Assembly: GCA_009746045.1 (NCBI GenBank)
Contig: RPFO01000026.1
Coordinates: forward strand, 397,328 to 461,327
Length of the DNA: 64,000 bases
Source: Mesostigma viride
Taxonomy: Eukaryota; Streptophyta; Mesostigmatophyceae; Mesostigmatales; Mesostigmataceae
Reading direction: 5' to 3'
How positions within the stretch are numbered: the first letter of the stretch is position 1; every line of letters begins with the position of its first letter. Under the pieces are notes generated by a model. The model did not search any database. It was given only the letters and a program-made list of their open reading frames with translations, and had not been told where the DNA came from. Position numbers and translations under genes: made by a program. Positions 1 to 10,402 of this stretch are shown one piece after another.

Positions 1-2
1 CC

Positions 3-1073
3 ACGGGTGAGGCCCTCCTGCTGTCGGAGCAGGAAGCCGATGGCGTGCTGGCGGTGCTGTGGGAGAGGGACGGCCTGATCCATGCCTCAAGCGCTGGGAG
101 CCGGCCAGACAGCGTAATGTCGGGACCTTCTTCTTTGGTCACCAACCAGGTCGCCCTGCTCCATCTCTCTTACGCCTGTGGGCATGCCACCGCAGCCTAC
201 AGGCCGAAGGCAAACCAAACGGCAGCTGAGGCGGGAGAGTCCTTAGGAGATGCCGCTGTCGAATGGGACGGGCGTCGGAGCCTCTCCTTTCTTTGTGGGC
301 AGCCGCCGGCGCTTCCCCCAGCTCCCCCCGCTGCGTTTCCCTGCGACGCATCCATCCAGGCATTGCCAGCTCGCTCCGCCACCTCGCTGCTGCTGTTCAG
401 CGGGGCCACGTCGTACCGCAAGCAGGAGCACCGCGAGGAGCTCCGCCGGTTGCTGCGCAGGGATGGCTCAGTCGCAAGGGAGTTGGTGGCCATGCGCGGC
501 CGCCTGCATTACTTCCCGCGCAGCGACCTGGACCATGTGGCGTTCCACGATGGTGACCCCCTCCCGCCTGACCTCGATGAACCCATGGACCTCCCGCCAT
601 CGCTGGTGCCGGCGACGAAGCAAGGGCTCCACGGTCCTCCTCCCACTGCCGCCCTTTGGCCCATCCATTCCCACTCTATGCGCCGCCATGGCAGCGACCG
701 GCCCATGTCCACATTCCTTTTTCCTGGCCATTCCATGTGGCTTACTGGCCGGCGTGCCGACCCGAGGGCCACCCCCTTCGGCTGCTCTGCACTACCGATG
801 GCACTACCATATCGTGTTGGGGGCCGCGGAAGCCGTCGGGGCCGGCCAGTGGCAGTCAAGGTGACCAAGGGTTTCTCTGTGGGTCTGAGGGATCAGTGTT
901 GGGGCCACCGTTACCCTCATGGTCACAAGGGTCAGTCGCCCAGGGCAGGTCACCCCGCGTTCGTTGCAATTGGCCACACATTTGGGATGCACTCAGCTGG
1001 CCAGCGCGTTACTGCAGTGACCTGTCAAGTGTCTAAGGTAAATGGCCTGCTTCCTTACAAGCTGGCTTGTTGA
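3..1073 (+). CDS. Unassigned open frame, open at the left edge
   Basis: An uninterrupted frame runs from the first bases of the window to a stop at 1073, about 356 codons. I do not recognise the product. The stretch at about 330-620 looks protein-like: a charged, probably helical segment with many Arg, Glu and Leu residues, followed by an acidic Asp/Pro-rich part. The later part is less convincing, and other frames are also open because the region is GC-rich. It is followed by a non-coding tail and then an (AAGT)n microsatellite belonging to a dispersed repeat, so it may be the 3' part of a retroelement rather than a host gene. There is no intron evidence. Confidence 0.25.
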   Translation, partial: TGEALLLSEQEADGVLAVLWERDGLIHASSAGSRPDSVMSGPSSLVTNQVALLHLSYACGHATAAYRPKANQTAAEAGESLGDAAVEWDGRRSLSFLCGQPPALPPAPPAAFPCDASIQALPARSATSLLLFSGATSYRKQEHREELRRLLRRDGSVARELVAMRGRLHYFPRSDLDHVAFHDGDPLPPDLDEPMDLPPSLVPATKQGLHGPPPTAALWPIHSHSMRRHGSDRPMSTFLFPGHSMWLTGRRADPRATPFGCSALPMALPYRVGGRGSRRGRPVAVKVTKGFSVGLRDQCWGHRYPHGHKGQSPRAGHPAFVAIGHTFGMHSAGQRVTAVTCQVSKVNGLLPYKLAC

Positions 1074-1233
1074 GGGAGCTGCTTGACAGCGATGCAGCTT
1101 AGTTAACTCCTTGGGTTCGACAACCCGCATTGTTTGGAATATAACGGCAGGCAACAGCTCGGACGTTGACAATTTCCCAGTTGATTAAGGCCTGAGGGGG
1201 TTTAAGGGCATACCCGCGCCACTGAGGAAGTAC

Positions 1234-1450
<217 letters not shown>

Positions 1451-2189
1451 TGCATCATGCCCTAACCATATGGTCACAGAGGGGGATATAATCCTCATCT
1501 GAGCTGTGCTCTACTGCATGTAATGGCAGATGGTGCGATTGTGTAGCGGCTATCCTCAGGGGCAATATAACCTCCACCTGCGGACTTCTACCCTGCATTC
1601 TAGCTAGCAATGGGACGCGGGGCCAGGCCTGTGGGGAGAAAACAGGAGCATGCCCGCCTCAGGAAGGTGCTTATTGCAGACAGCAGCCCATTACTCCTTG
1701 TCTATAGTGCAAGCGCGGAGTACAGATAGTCCCAGAAGCCCTGCATCCTAGCCAATGCACGGTTGTGTCACATAGGTCGATCCAGGTCGCGCCTCGTGGG
1801 TGCGGGGCGCGCGCAAGTTTGCTGCAGTGGGTTGCGACGGGACAAGGGGACCCTGCCAATGATAGGAGGAGGTGTCTACCTGGTTGGCCAGTCCCAAGCC
1901 CGACCGCAGGGCCCACATCAGTATTCACCTGGTCTGTGCGGGGCTGCGGGCAAGGTGGTCGGCCAAAGAGGAGGCGGCAGTGACAGTCGGATGGTATGCC
2001 GGTATGGGTGACAAGAGGGAGCTCGCACTGTAGAGCTCGGTCCGGGTTCGGCGCTCTTGGTAGCGGACGCCGAGGATGTGACGGAGCATTCGAGTGGCAA
2101 TGCCGTCAAGCTGCTTGCGTGATTATGAGGTTCCTTGACTTCGTATTGGCACCCACATGCATCCTTACAGTTATAAAAAGGGGACTTGG

Positions 2190-2985
2190 TGACCACACCA
2201 CCTCCACCACCTGCACCACCTCCACCGTTGCAGCACAGCTCCAGCAGCAGAAGCTCGACCTCCGCGAGGAGCTAGGCCGAGCTCGCCAAGCGCAGCCTTA
2301 ACGTCATACTCAAGAACTTCGACATGGTGGAAGGTGAGAATTCCGAGAAGCTTGCACGTGCGTTTGAGAGCAAAATCCTTGATCGCATGGGCCTTCTTGG
2401 TGAGTTAAGCTGGTCGCCCACCGCCTTCCCCGCGGGGTAAGGCCGGGGCGCCCTCGCTTCTTCTCATCATTAGAGCCCAGCGGACAAGATTTCGTTTCTC
2501 ATACGCCGCAAGCGGCTCGAGAACACTCCCTTCACCGTGGACGACGACTTGACCCCGGCGCAGCAACAACGGCGACGGGAGCTATGGCCGACCTACCTCC
2601 AGCTACTCGCCCACGTACGCTCCTTGTTATGCCATGCTCACATGGGTTTTATTGCACCCACAGATGGCCGGATCGTTAGCGTGTCCGTTTAGCTAGCGTG
2701 CCCGAATGCAGCTGTGGCATGCCTTAGGCATGAAGGTGACTGGCCGGGGTCTCTGCCCTTTCTCCTGTTGTGCACACACAGGGATTACACTTCGGTGCTC
2801 CGTGATCGACTCCCCAACGGGAGCACGAGTTTAATTCATTAATTGATTACCTCCAGCTCCGGCAGACCAAGGCGGGCCAGTCGGTGTACTGGAAGGGGGC
2901 GGCCATCTACGTTGGCCACAAGCCCTGGCAGGCGACCCCAGCGACCACCGTGGCCCCAGCGACTCCAGACGCCCCAGCTTAGGGG
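2190..2985 (+). pseudogene. Degenerate LINE ORF1, split by a 244-bp insertion
   Basis: This stretch matches, in opposite orientation, the better preserved ORF1 at 5879-7323. Shared parts include the coiled-coil start (LDLREE), the block around the start of the RNA-binding domain, the DDDLT segment and the terminal block giving a Gly-Glu-Tyr end just before the TAG region near 2985. Frames are broken in several places and a short element is inserted at 2604-2847. The reading resembles L1-type ORF1 proteins (coiled coil, then an RRM-like nucleic-acid-binding domain). It is a dead copy. Confidence 0.6.
2604..2847 (+). mobile_element. SINE-like insertion with 11-bp target duplication
   Basis: Comparison with the intact ORF1 copy on the minus strand (about 6025-6045) shows that 244 bp are inserted here. 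The 11-mer TACCTCCAGCT is present on both sides (2593-2603 and 2848-2858) but only once in the intact copy, so it is a target-site duplication. The insert ends with a stem-loop (GTGCTCCGT ... ACGGGAGCAC) and an A/T-rich tail of TAAT-like repeats. No coding capacity is seen. A GATCGACTC near the 3' end fits a pol III B-box consensus, but its position is unusual and I do not rely on it. Confidence 0.65.
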
Positions 2986-3209
2986 AATACAGCAGTAGTA
3001 GTGTAGAATAGTTAGACAGTGGCCTTGTTCATGCACGCCTACTACAGGCACTATACCAGCTGACTTATGCATGAACCTTAGTTAATTAGTCATGTACATG
3101 TGTGCCCATGACGCGCCACACACCAGATGATGCCTAGCTTTATCATTTAGTTATGCTGTGACTACGCAGAGAGCCACTCTCTGCTGACAAGCCATGCCTT
3201 AGCTTTTGT

Positions 3210-3450
3210 ATTAATTAATTAATTAGAAACATAACTCCGTTGCATGGGAGTATCTGTAGCACATATCCCGGAGAAGGGGCATATGGCCTATAATACATTC
3301 TAGGCTACTTCTTGCAAGAGTGGAATGTAAGCAACTCTTGCGCCTCTAGGTGTCTCAAGGACACCGGCACCACCATGCTGTCTCAGGTTCAACCCAGCTA
3401 AGGGGATCCTGGCATGGGGGAGGAAGATCAGCATAGCTATACAGAAGCCG
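3210..3450 (-). mobile_element. SINE-like repeat, copy 1 (stem-loop tail)
   Basis: Read on the minus strand, this roughly 240-bp unit ends with an imperfect stem-loop (ACTCC...GGAGT around AACG) and then TTATGTTTCTAATTAATTAA. It shares its body (the segment ATATGCCCCTTCTC, the block with GCAAGAAGTAGCC, the block near the other end with GATCTTCCTCCCCC) with copies at 5432-5700, 7772-8012 and 59161-59335. It lies immediately upstream of the LINE reverse transcriptase fragment. Confidence 0.6.
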
Positions 3451-3458
3451 GCTAGGGC

Positions 3459-5194
3459 ATGGCATCTCAGCAGGCCCCGCCTAGGTCAGCGGCGGACTAC
3501 CTAGTCCCCCCGCTGGTCGGCCCACTTGGCGACCCGTCTGACATGCCTCCTTTCACCTCTCGCGAGGTCACGGAGGCGGTCCAGCGCCTGCGTTATGACG
3601 CAGCCACCGGCTCTGACGAGATTCCGGCCGCAGTTGTAAAACTTGCAGCCGAATTCGAGGACACAGGTGTTATGCTACTCTTCCGGGACATCTGCAACCG
3701 CCTTCTGCTGTCGTCGCAACCACCTCCAGCGGCCTGGCAACACAGTTTTCGCACGATGCTGTACAAGAACAAGGGGTCGCCTGCCGACCCCGGCAACTAC
3801 AGAGGGGTGTGCATTCAAAGTGCCCCCCTCAAGCTTCTTATGCGGCTCATCCTGAACCGCCTGCGCACGGCCCTGGACGGTCACCTCAGCGAGACTCAGC
3901 ACGGCTTCCGTTCAGGTCGCAACACTAGTACAGGCGCTCTTCGCTACTCGCCGCCTGGTGGAGGAACTGCAACGCCTGCAGCCTGGTGAGTCCCCTTTGC
4001 ACCTTGTGCTGGTGGACTTCATCAAAGCCTTCGATTCGGTTTTCTGGCCTGCGCTTTGGGACATCCTCGAGTTGTTCCGGATCCCCCGCCCCCTGATTGC
4101 TGTCATCCGCAACCTGTATGAAGGGTCCACCACTTCGGTGCGCACCTCTTACGGGACCACGCCCCCATGCCCTTTACAGAAGGGTGTGTGGCAGGGCTGC
4201 GTGCTGTCGCCCTACCTGTTCATTATTGTTGTCGAATACGTAATGATTCAGGCGCGCAAGCGATTTGCCCGCATCGTGGGCAGGGAACCAGGAGTGCAGG
4301 TTGCTAACAAATTCTGGCATGGCGGTGCGGACACGGAGATTCGGCTGGCAGACATCATCTACGCAGACGACACCACCCTCTTCGAGGACACTGAGCACGT
4401 GCAGACATGGCTTGACTGCCTGGCTATCGAGGCCCGTGCAGTGGGGCTTGAGGTCAGCAAGAAGACAGAGGCCCTGGCGGTTGGGCTCACCAACTCACCG
4501 CCGCCCCTCTATCTCCTAGACCGGCGGCTCTCGAGGAGTCCTGTAGATCGGGACCGCGTTAAGCTGCTGGGCAGCCTGCTCCCCAGCTGCGAGGTTGATG
4601 TGGATCATCGCATCTCCCTCGCCTGGCACGCTTTACGCCAGTACCGGGCCCTGTGGCGCAAGCCCCTGGGCAAGATCGAGAAACAGGACCTGTTTAAGGT
4701 CCTCGTCCTTCCTGTTCTCACGTATGGAGCCGAGACGACCCTCACCGCCGACCTGGCCCGCAAGCTGGACGGCGCGGTCACCAGCATGCTTCGTTCCATT
4801 TTCAGAGTAGGATATGCTGCCCATGTCCGCAATGAGGACCTGTACCAGGGCATGCCCTATATCACCAGCACCATTAAGCAACGCCGCCTGCAGCTAGTAG
4901 GGCACCTAGCTCGCACCAACCAGGTAGACACCTCACGTGGCCCCCCCGCACTGTTTGCGACCAGCCCAGCCTGGCCGGCACCTCCTGACGTGGGCTGGGC
5001 CCAGTGATGTTAGACGCCGCAAGGCCCGCACCTTCAAGGAACAGCTAGTGGAGGACATGGGGGGCCTAGGCCTCTCCGTGATTTGGAAGAAGATGATGGA
5101 CAAGGCCAAGTGGGCCCAGGTCATAGAGGACAACGAGCCCCCCCCAGTGGGGAAGCGCCCGCGGGTGCAATCCCGCGGGAGGCACGCCAGATAG
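3459..5194 (+). pseudogene. Non-LTR (LINE) reverse transcriptase fragment
   Basis: This is most of an ORF2-type reverse transcriptase, the enzyme that copies LINE RNA at a nicked target. Visible blocks in order are the fingers region (YKNKGSPADPGNYRGV), HGFRSGRNT, the first catalytic block LVDFIKAFDSVFW, the QGCVLSPYLF block and the catalytic IIYADDTTLF (YADD codons at 4360-4371), followed by a thumb/connection region and a C-terminal stretch rich in Lys and Trp. The frame changes near 3935 and again near 4940, the latter at a run of seven C. No endonuclease domain is found upstream. The combination of frameshifts and a missing N-terminus makes it a dead fragment, or one with base-call errors. 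Confidence 0.85.
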
Positions 5195-5307
5195 CTCCCC
5201 CTAGGGCAGCGGGCGGCTGCCTAGATAGATGTTGTAGTTAGAATGCTTTTAGATAGATGTAGTATGTAGCCAATGTAGATTAGACCGGTAGGACTGTTTG
5301 CACCCAC

Positions 5308-5395
5308 CCATCCATCCATCCATCCATCCATCGGGGTTAATGCTCCGTGACTCCCCAACGGGAGCACGAGTCTAATTAATTAATTAATTAATCTC
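5308..5395 (+). repeat. (CATC)n and SINE-type stem-loop tail
   Basis: A short (CATC)n array (5308-5332) is followed by GCTCCGTGACTCCCC, its inverted partner ACGGGAGC and then (TAAT)n. This is the same 3' tail as that of the 244-bp insertion at 2604-2847, without its body, so it is a truncated copy or the 3' end of the preceding LINE. Confidence 0.5.
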
Positions 5396-5431
5396 AGCAG
5401 GGAGTTACTCCCTGCATTGAATTGAATTGAA

Positions 5432-5700
5432 TTGTGACATAACTCCGTTGGGAGTATATGTAGCACATAGCCGGCCTTGAGAGGGGGCATATGGCCTATC
5501 CTACATCCTACCGCTCCTTGATATATGGCCTATCATATACATCCTAAGCTACTTCCTGCAAAGGTGGGGATGTAAACAACACTTGCTCTAGGTGCACCAA
5601 GGCACCTGCATGCACCCTCATGATGTATCGCGCTATGCCCAGTTAAGGGGGAGCGTGGCATGTGGGGGAAGATCATCATGGCTATACAAGAGCTATGGCA
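5432..5700 (-). mobile_element. SINE-like repeat, copy 2
   Basis: Same family as 3210-3450. On the minus strand it ends with ATACTCCCAACGGAGTTATG, a stem-loop, then an A/T tail built of AATTC units. The body shares the blocks for the GGCATATGGCC palindrome, the TGCAAAGGTGGGGATGTAA segment and the GGGGAAGATCATCATGGCTA segment. An internal part near 5510-5540 is partly duplicated. Confidence 0.6.
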
Positions 5701-5878
5701 TGGCGTCTCAGCAGAGAGTTACTCCCTGCATGGGCACAACATAACTAAATCAAAGCTAGGCATCTGCATGGAGGGTGGCTCATCATAGGCACACATGTAC
5801 ATGATTAAATAAAGCGCGTGGCTTAGCTGCATGGGATAGTGCCTCTAGGAGGCGTACATGTACATGGCCACGGTCTAT

Positions 5879-7323
5879 CTATTCTACACTACTACTGCTG
5901 TATTCCCCTAAGCTGGGGCGTCTGGAGTCGCTGGGGCCGCGGGGGTCGCCTGCCAGGGCTTGTGGCCGACGTAGATGGCCGCCCCCTTCCAGTACACCGG
6001 CTGCCCCGCCTTGGTCTGCCCGGAGCTGGAGGTAGGTCGGCCATAGCTCCCGTCGCTGTTGTTGCTGCGCCAGGGTCAAGTCGTCATCAAGGGTGAAGAG
6101 AGTCTTCTCGAGCCGCTTGCGGCGTCTGAGAAAAGAAATCTTGTCCGCCGGGGTCTTAAAGGTGAGAAGGAGCGGGGGCGCCCCTGCCTTACCCCGCGCG
6201 CGGGGAATGCGGTGGGCGACCAGCTCGATCTCACCAGTAAGGCCCATGCGATCAAGGATTTCTCTCTCAAAAGCACGCGCAAGCTTCTCGGAATTCTCAC
6301 CTTCCTCCATGTCGGAGTTCCTGATAATGACGTTGAGGCTGCGCTTGGCGAGCTCGGCCTCCTCGCGGAGGTCAAGGGTCTGCCGTTGGAGCTGGGCTGC
6401 GACGGCGGAGGTGGTGGAGGTGGTGTGTTGCTTAAGCATGTCCGCCCAGGTGGTGATGGGAGGAGCATCGCCGGCCAGGCCAGCCGGGGCTGGCTTGGCG
6501 GCAATGTCCTTCACCGCCTGGGCGGTGAGGCCTGCGGTGTTCTGCAGAACCTCGATAGCGATGGCGTTGTCCTTAAGACGCTGGTCGATGTCGCGGAGCT
6601 GGGCGGTGATGGAGTCGGTGGAGGCGGAGGGGGGGGGGGGGGGGAGGCGAGGAGGGCGGCGGTGGCGGTGGGGATGGTGGGGAGCTCAGCGGCCAGCCAG
6701 CCTGCCGCCAATTGCCGCCACATGGATCTGCAGCAATGGGCCTCACGTGCTGTGAGAGGGCGGCGTGGAGGTGGTGGACGAAGGTGGATTCGGTAATGGG
6801 GGCGGGGTGCAGAAGGTGACCCTCGGCCGAGCGCTTAGTAGTGAGGGTAAAGAGAGCTGCGAGCTGAAGACGGGGGCGAGACCAGCCGGCCAGGTTGGTC
6901 GACGAGTCTGATACGCGGTGGGAATACCGGCCGTCAGCTCCGTTGCGGAAAAACTGGGTGTTGAGATGGAGTTGCTGGCACAGGGCCAGCAGTGAGGCGT
7001 GTGACCCGTAAAACACGAGCTCCAGTATCTTGATGGGTGGCATGTCGAAAAAGGCAGGCCTGTTGGCGTCGAAGGTGGTAAAGAGCCTGCCCGACGTCAA
7101 AATCACGCTCAGACCAGCCAGATTCGCCTGGGCGACTGCGCTTTGGGTCAGGCGATGCAGAGGGCGAGGAGAGCCCGGGAGGGTTCTGGGCGACCACCAG
7201 TGCGCGACTAGTGGCACCACTGCCTTCCGGCCCTGATGGCGAAGCTGCAGCCGGAGCTGCAGACGTATTTTCATTGCCGAGCGCAGCCGTCAGGCTGCGT
7301 TGCGTCAATGGGCGTTTTCTCAT
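5879..7323 (-). pseudogene. LINE ORF1-like protein gene (frame-broken)
   Basis: Minus-strand coding stretch of roughly 480 codons spread over three frames: an N-terminal Ser/Pro/Ala-rich part starting with ATG at 7323, a middle part (about 7270-6650), and a C-terminal part from about 6514 to the stop at 5879. The middle-to-C-terminal switch lies at a run of 12-13 G (6629-6641). The C-terminal part contains a coiled coil (AQLQRQTLDLREEAELAKR), then an RRM-like block with RIPRARGKAGAPPLLLTF and a basic FLRRRKRLEKT motif, as in L1 ORF1 RNA chaperones. A degenerate copy lies in opposite orientation at 2190-2985 and a third 3' end at about 7600-7770. Confidence 0.6.
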
Positions 7324-7489
7324 CGTGTGATTGTGTAATAGCGTCGGAAAATTGTATCAGCATGTGCGTCTTAGAAAGACGAAGCGGTTGTGATATTCAC
7401 GACTAAATTCGGTGCTCAAACGTGAAAGTTATGAGCTCCGCCGTCAGCCATGGCTACCTCGTGGCTCGTGGCTGTACCTCGTACGGTGT

Positions 7490-7771
7490 ACTCCCTGCAT
7501 GGGCACGGCATAATTAAATAAAGCTAGGCATCATCTGGAGGGTGGCTCATCATAGGCACACATGTCACATGACTAAAAAGGCTAGGCCTCAGCTGGTATA
7601 GTGCCTAGCTGTAGTAGGCGGGCATGTACAAGGCCACTGTCTAACTATTCTACACTACTGCTACTGTATTCCCCTAGGCTGGGGCTTCTCAGGGTCGCTG
7701 GGGCCGCGGTGGTCGAGGGGGTCGCGTGCCAGGGCTTGTGGCCGACGTAGTAGATGGCCGCCCCCTTTTGT
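7490..7771 (-). repeat. LINE ORF1 3' end and 3' UTR, extra copy
   Basis: On the minus strand this repeats the end of the ORF1 coding region (stop-proximal block at about 7680-7765) and about 190 bp of downstream sequence found after the ORF1 at 5879, including the blocks around TATAGTGCCTAGC and GGCACACATGT. It is a truncated copy abutting the SINE-like repeat that follows. Confidence 0.55.
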
Positions 7772-8012
7772 ATAGCCAGTGTTGATCTTCCCTCGATCCC
7801 CATGACAGGCTCCCCCTTAGCTGGGCATAGCTTGATAGATCATGGGGGTGCAGCTAGGTGCCCTGGTGCACCTCGAGCAAGTGTCGTTTACATTCCCACC
7901 CTTGCAGGAAGTAGCTTAAAGAATGTATTAAAAGCCATACGCCCCTTCTCTGGGATATGTGCTACACTTACTCCCAACGGAGTTATGTTCCTGATTAATT
8001 AATTAATTAATT
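7772..8012 (+). mobile_element. SINE-like repeat, copy 3
   Basis: Plus-strand copy of the family. It starts near TTGTATAGCC, passes through GGTGCACCTCGAGCAAGTG, CATTCCCACCCTTGCAGGAA and ATACGCCCCTTCTCTGGG, and ends with TACTCCCAACGGAGTTATG followed by (TAAT)n. This is the most complete copy in the forward reading direction and can serve as the reference for the family. Confidence 0.6.
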
Positions 8013-8159
8013 GGTGACGTGCTGTGTATATAGGTCTCGCTGTTTATTGTTAATCCTATAGGGTTGAAGGTTCCTTTACTCTGTATTGGCACCCACGTGA
8101 CACAGTCACGTGCTTATATTAATTAATTAATTAATTGGTGACCGTTTGTCGCCAAATTC

Positions 8160-8790
8160 AAGTGAATTGTGATGGAAAAATCAGCCATTCCGGCGTACTC
8201 AGGCAATCGACGGACGAATCCCAGATACAGTACGCGCGAAGCGCCAAGTGAGCGGCCGCTTCAGCGGCCTCCTCTCAGTCCGGAGCGCAGCGAAGGAGCA
8301 CGTACTACGATTCCTCTCCGGAGCGCTGCGAAGGAGCACGTTCCTACTAGGAAAGAGGGACGGAAGGATTTCAGGCGACGGGCGACAGATAAACGGGCAA
8401 ATACCAAGCAACGCAGCATCGGGCAATTTCAGCGAAAGACGGAAGGAATTTCAGCGGCGACGGGCGGCGGGCCACTCTAAGCCACGGGCAACTAGCCATG
8501 GGCAATTTCAGCAAGTGACAAAAGGAATGACGGGCGACGGGCCACTACTACCCAACAAGCCAGTAGCCACGGCCAACGGGCAAATAGGCACGGGCAAAAA
8601 ATTTCAGCAACGGAGGGACGAAATTAAGGAATTTCAACGTACGGGCCACAACTCGCACTAGCCAGTAGCCACCGGGCCACTAACTGGTCAGTACCGGGCC
8701 ACGGGCTTCGCAATGGGCCACGGGCAGTGGGCCACGGGAATTTCGATTCTGCAGTCGGCACAGCCGGACTTGAATAGGATTCTCCCGCAG
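8160..8790. repeat. Degenerate short-motif repeat cluster
   Basis: Variants of GGGCAATTTCAGC, GGAAGGAATTTCAGC, GACGGGCGACGGGCCACT and AGCCACGGGC recur many times in no strict period. The GGAGCG-C-TGCGAAGGAGCAC block at 8281-8342 is duplicated with a spacing of about 40 bp. Open frames across it are a result of the repeat and show no recognisable domain. Confidence 0.45.
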
Positions 8791-10402
8791 TAGGTATAGT
8801 GGCTGATTGTCTCCTTGATAGTGGCGAGTCCAAAATAGTTGGGGGCTTGGTCCCCGCCGGGTCTACTTGTCTTGTTAATCGGTATAAAATTGGCTTTTGG
8901 TTCTCAATTCTCAAATTCTCAGAGGGCGGGGGCTGAGATTAATTAAGAGGTACCTTGGAATGAAACAAGAGTCGTGCCTCTAGATATAGTTTTGGAGGCG
9001 ATCGAGTTTCTACTGGCGTTAATTTGTAGTACTGTACGACAACAGGTCAAGGGTGACGGAAAGTACGGAAGCCCTGGCCGGCTGAAAACTTGGATAGGAG
9101 CGGCGCTCTGTGTACTTTGCATCAATTGGACGTTTCTACATGGGTCGCGTTGTGGGAGTTATAACGCCCGGACGATGTAGGATCTGTGTGATCGAAAACT
9201 AAAATCGCGGACGGAAGTGTCAGAGATTGCTGGAAAAGGGCGTCGCACCGCGACTGATTGGTAATGCAGTACGACGGTGTTGAACGGATCGAATTTCCGG
9301 TCAGCGATGAATCTCACGTTGTACTTGATGTTCAGTGTCCTGGCCCTCGGCCGTTTCCAAATCTCTGCTGCTCATATGCGGCGTGGGCACTGGGCAACAA
9401 CAACAACAACAATTAACACGTTGTACTTGAGTGTGGACATCAAGGAGCCGTTGCGTCGCGCTGTGCTGAGGCGAACCGTTATTCTCCGCCGTCGGATGGC
9501 ACCATCAATGAGCGTTGATGGTCGTCGATGAACCCAACGCAAGCCATGTACAAAAAGAAGTACGAATTGGCGCGGCGTGAAAATTTGGCAAGTTGCAGAA
9601 CTTGTAGCCCGGCGACACTGCGTCAAGCAGTCCGCAGGTAGTCCGTAGGGCTCGCTAGGATTTGAGAATGTGAGAACGAGACTTGAGCCAATCAGTACAA
9701 ACTACTAGTAGTTAATTGATTCACAACGTGCTTGTTCATCAATTAATGAATTAACTGCGAAAAAAACTCTTTGTGCAGGAGAGCGGTGCCGGAGAGTTGA
9801 TCGGTTTATCGTCGAGGCAGTGATCGGTTTATGTCTGTACGGCTTGGCTCAGTAGCCGCTAGATATTACAGGGAAAGTAGTACTCATGGGCAAGGCGCCG
9901 TGCATGCCGCATCATCAGCTTGCCAGCGGACAAGCCACCGTCTTTTCCCCTTCACCGTCTGCTTTGTACAGACAGCATGGGGTTGTCCTGAGAGCCTAGT
10001 AGGGCAGCAGCTTGCTCGCCTAATCAGCGACAGTTATTGCAGCTGAAAAATAAGAAAGGCCGCTAGAAACAAAAAAAGCACGGGGCCTTGGTGCATACCT
10101 GTCTTGCCAGATCATGTTCGTGAATACATAGAAAGAGGTTCCCTCCTGGGCCAGCCAGGGTAAAAAAAAGTCCCAGCTTCGGAGCCGCTGGAGTGGTTTA
10201 CCTGTGCCTTGGCCCTTCGACAGGGACACACAACTAATAATTTAGACTTGAGAACAGAATCCTAAGGAGCGAGGAATGGCCTACCCACGGGGCTGCCCAA
10301 ATGTGTTTACCCTGTCAGGGTGCGCCACCGCGCCACATGCACGGCACCTTGATAAACTAACAGGGCCGGGCACCAGTTAACCCGATCCAAGGCGTCCCCA
10401 TG
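8791..10402. other. Intergenic stretch without a supported gene
   Basis: I see no exon with matching splice sites and no recognised domain. A block around 9325-9345 (CACGTTGTACTTGA) recurs at 9417-9432. Short TTAATTAA-like patches at 8938 and 9713-9755 resemble the tails of the SINE-like repeats. The stretch ends at the stop codon of the LRR gene. Confidence 0.4.

Noticed and set aside
5839-6796. Plus-strand frames opposite the LINE ORF1
   Set aside because: The minus strand matches the L1-type ORF1 blocks and a second copy; the plus reading is a shadow.
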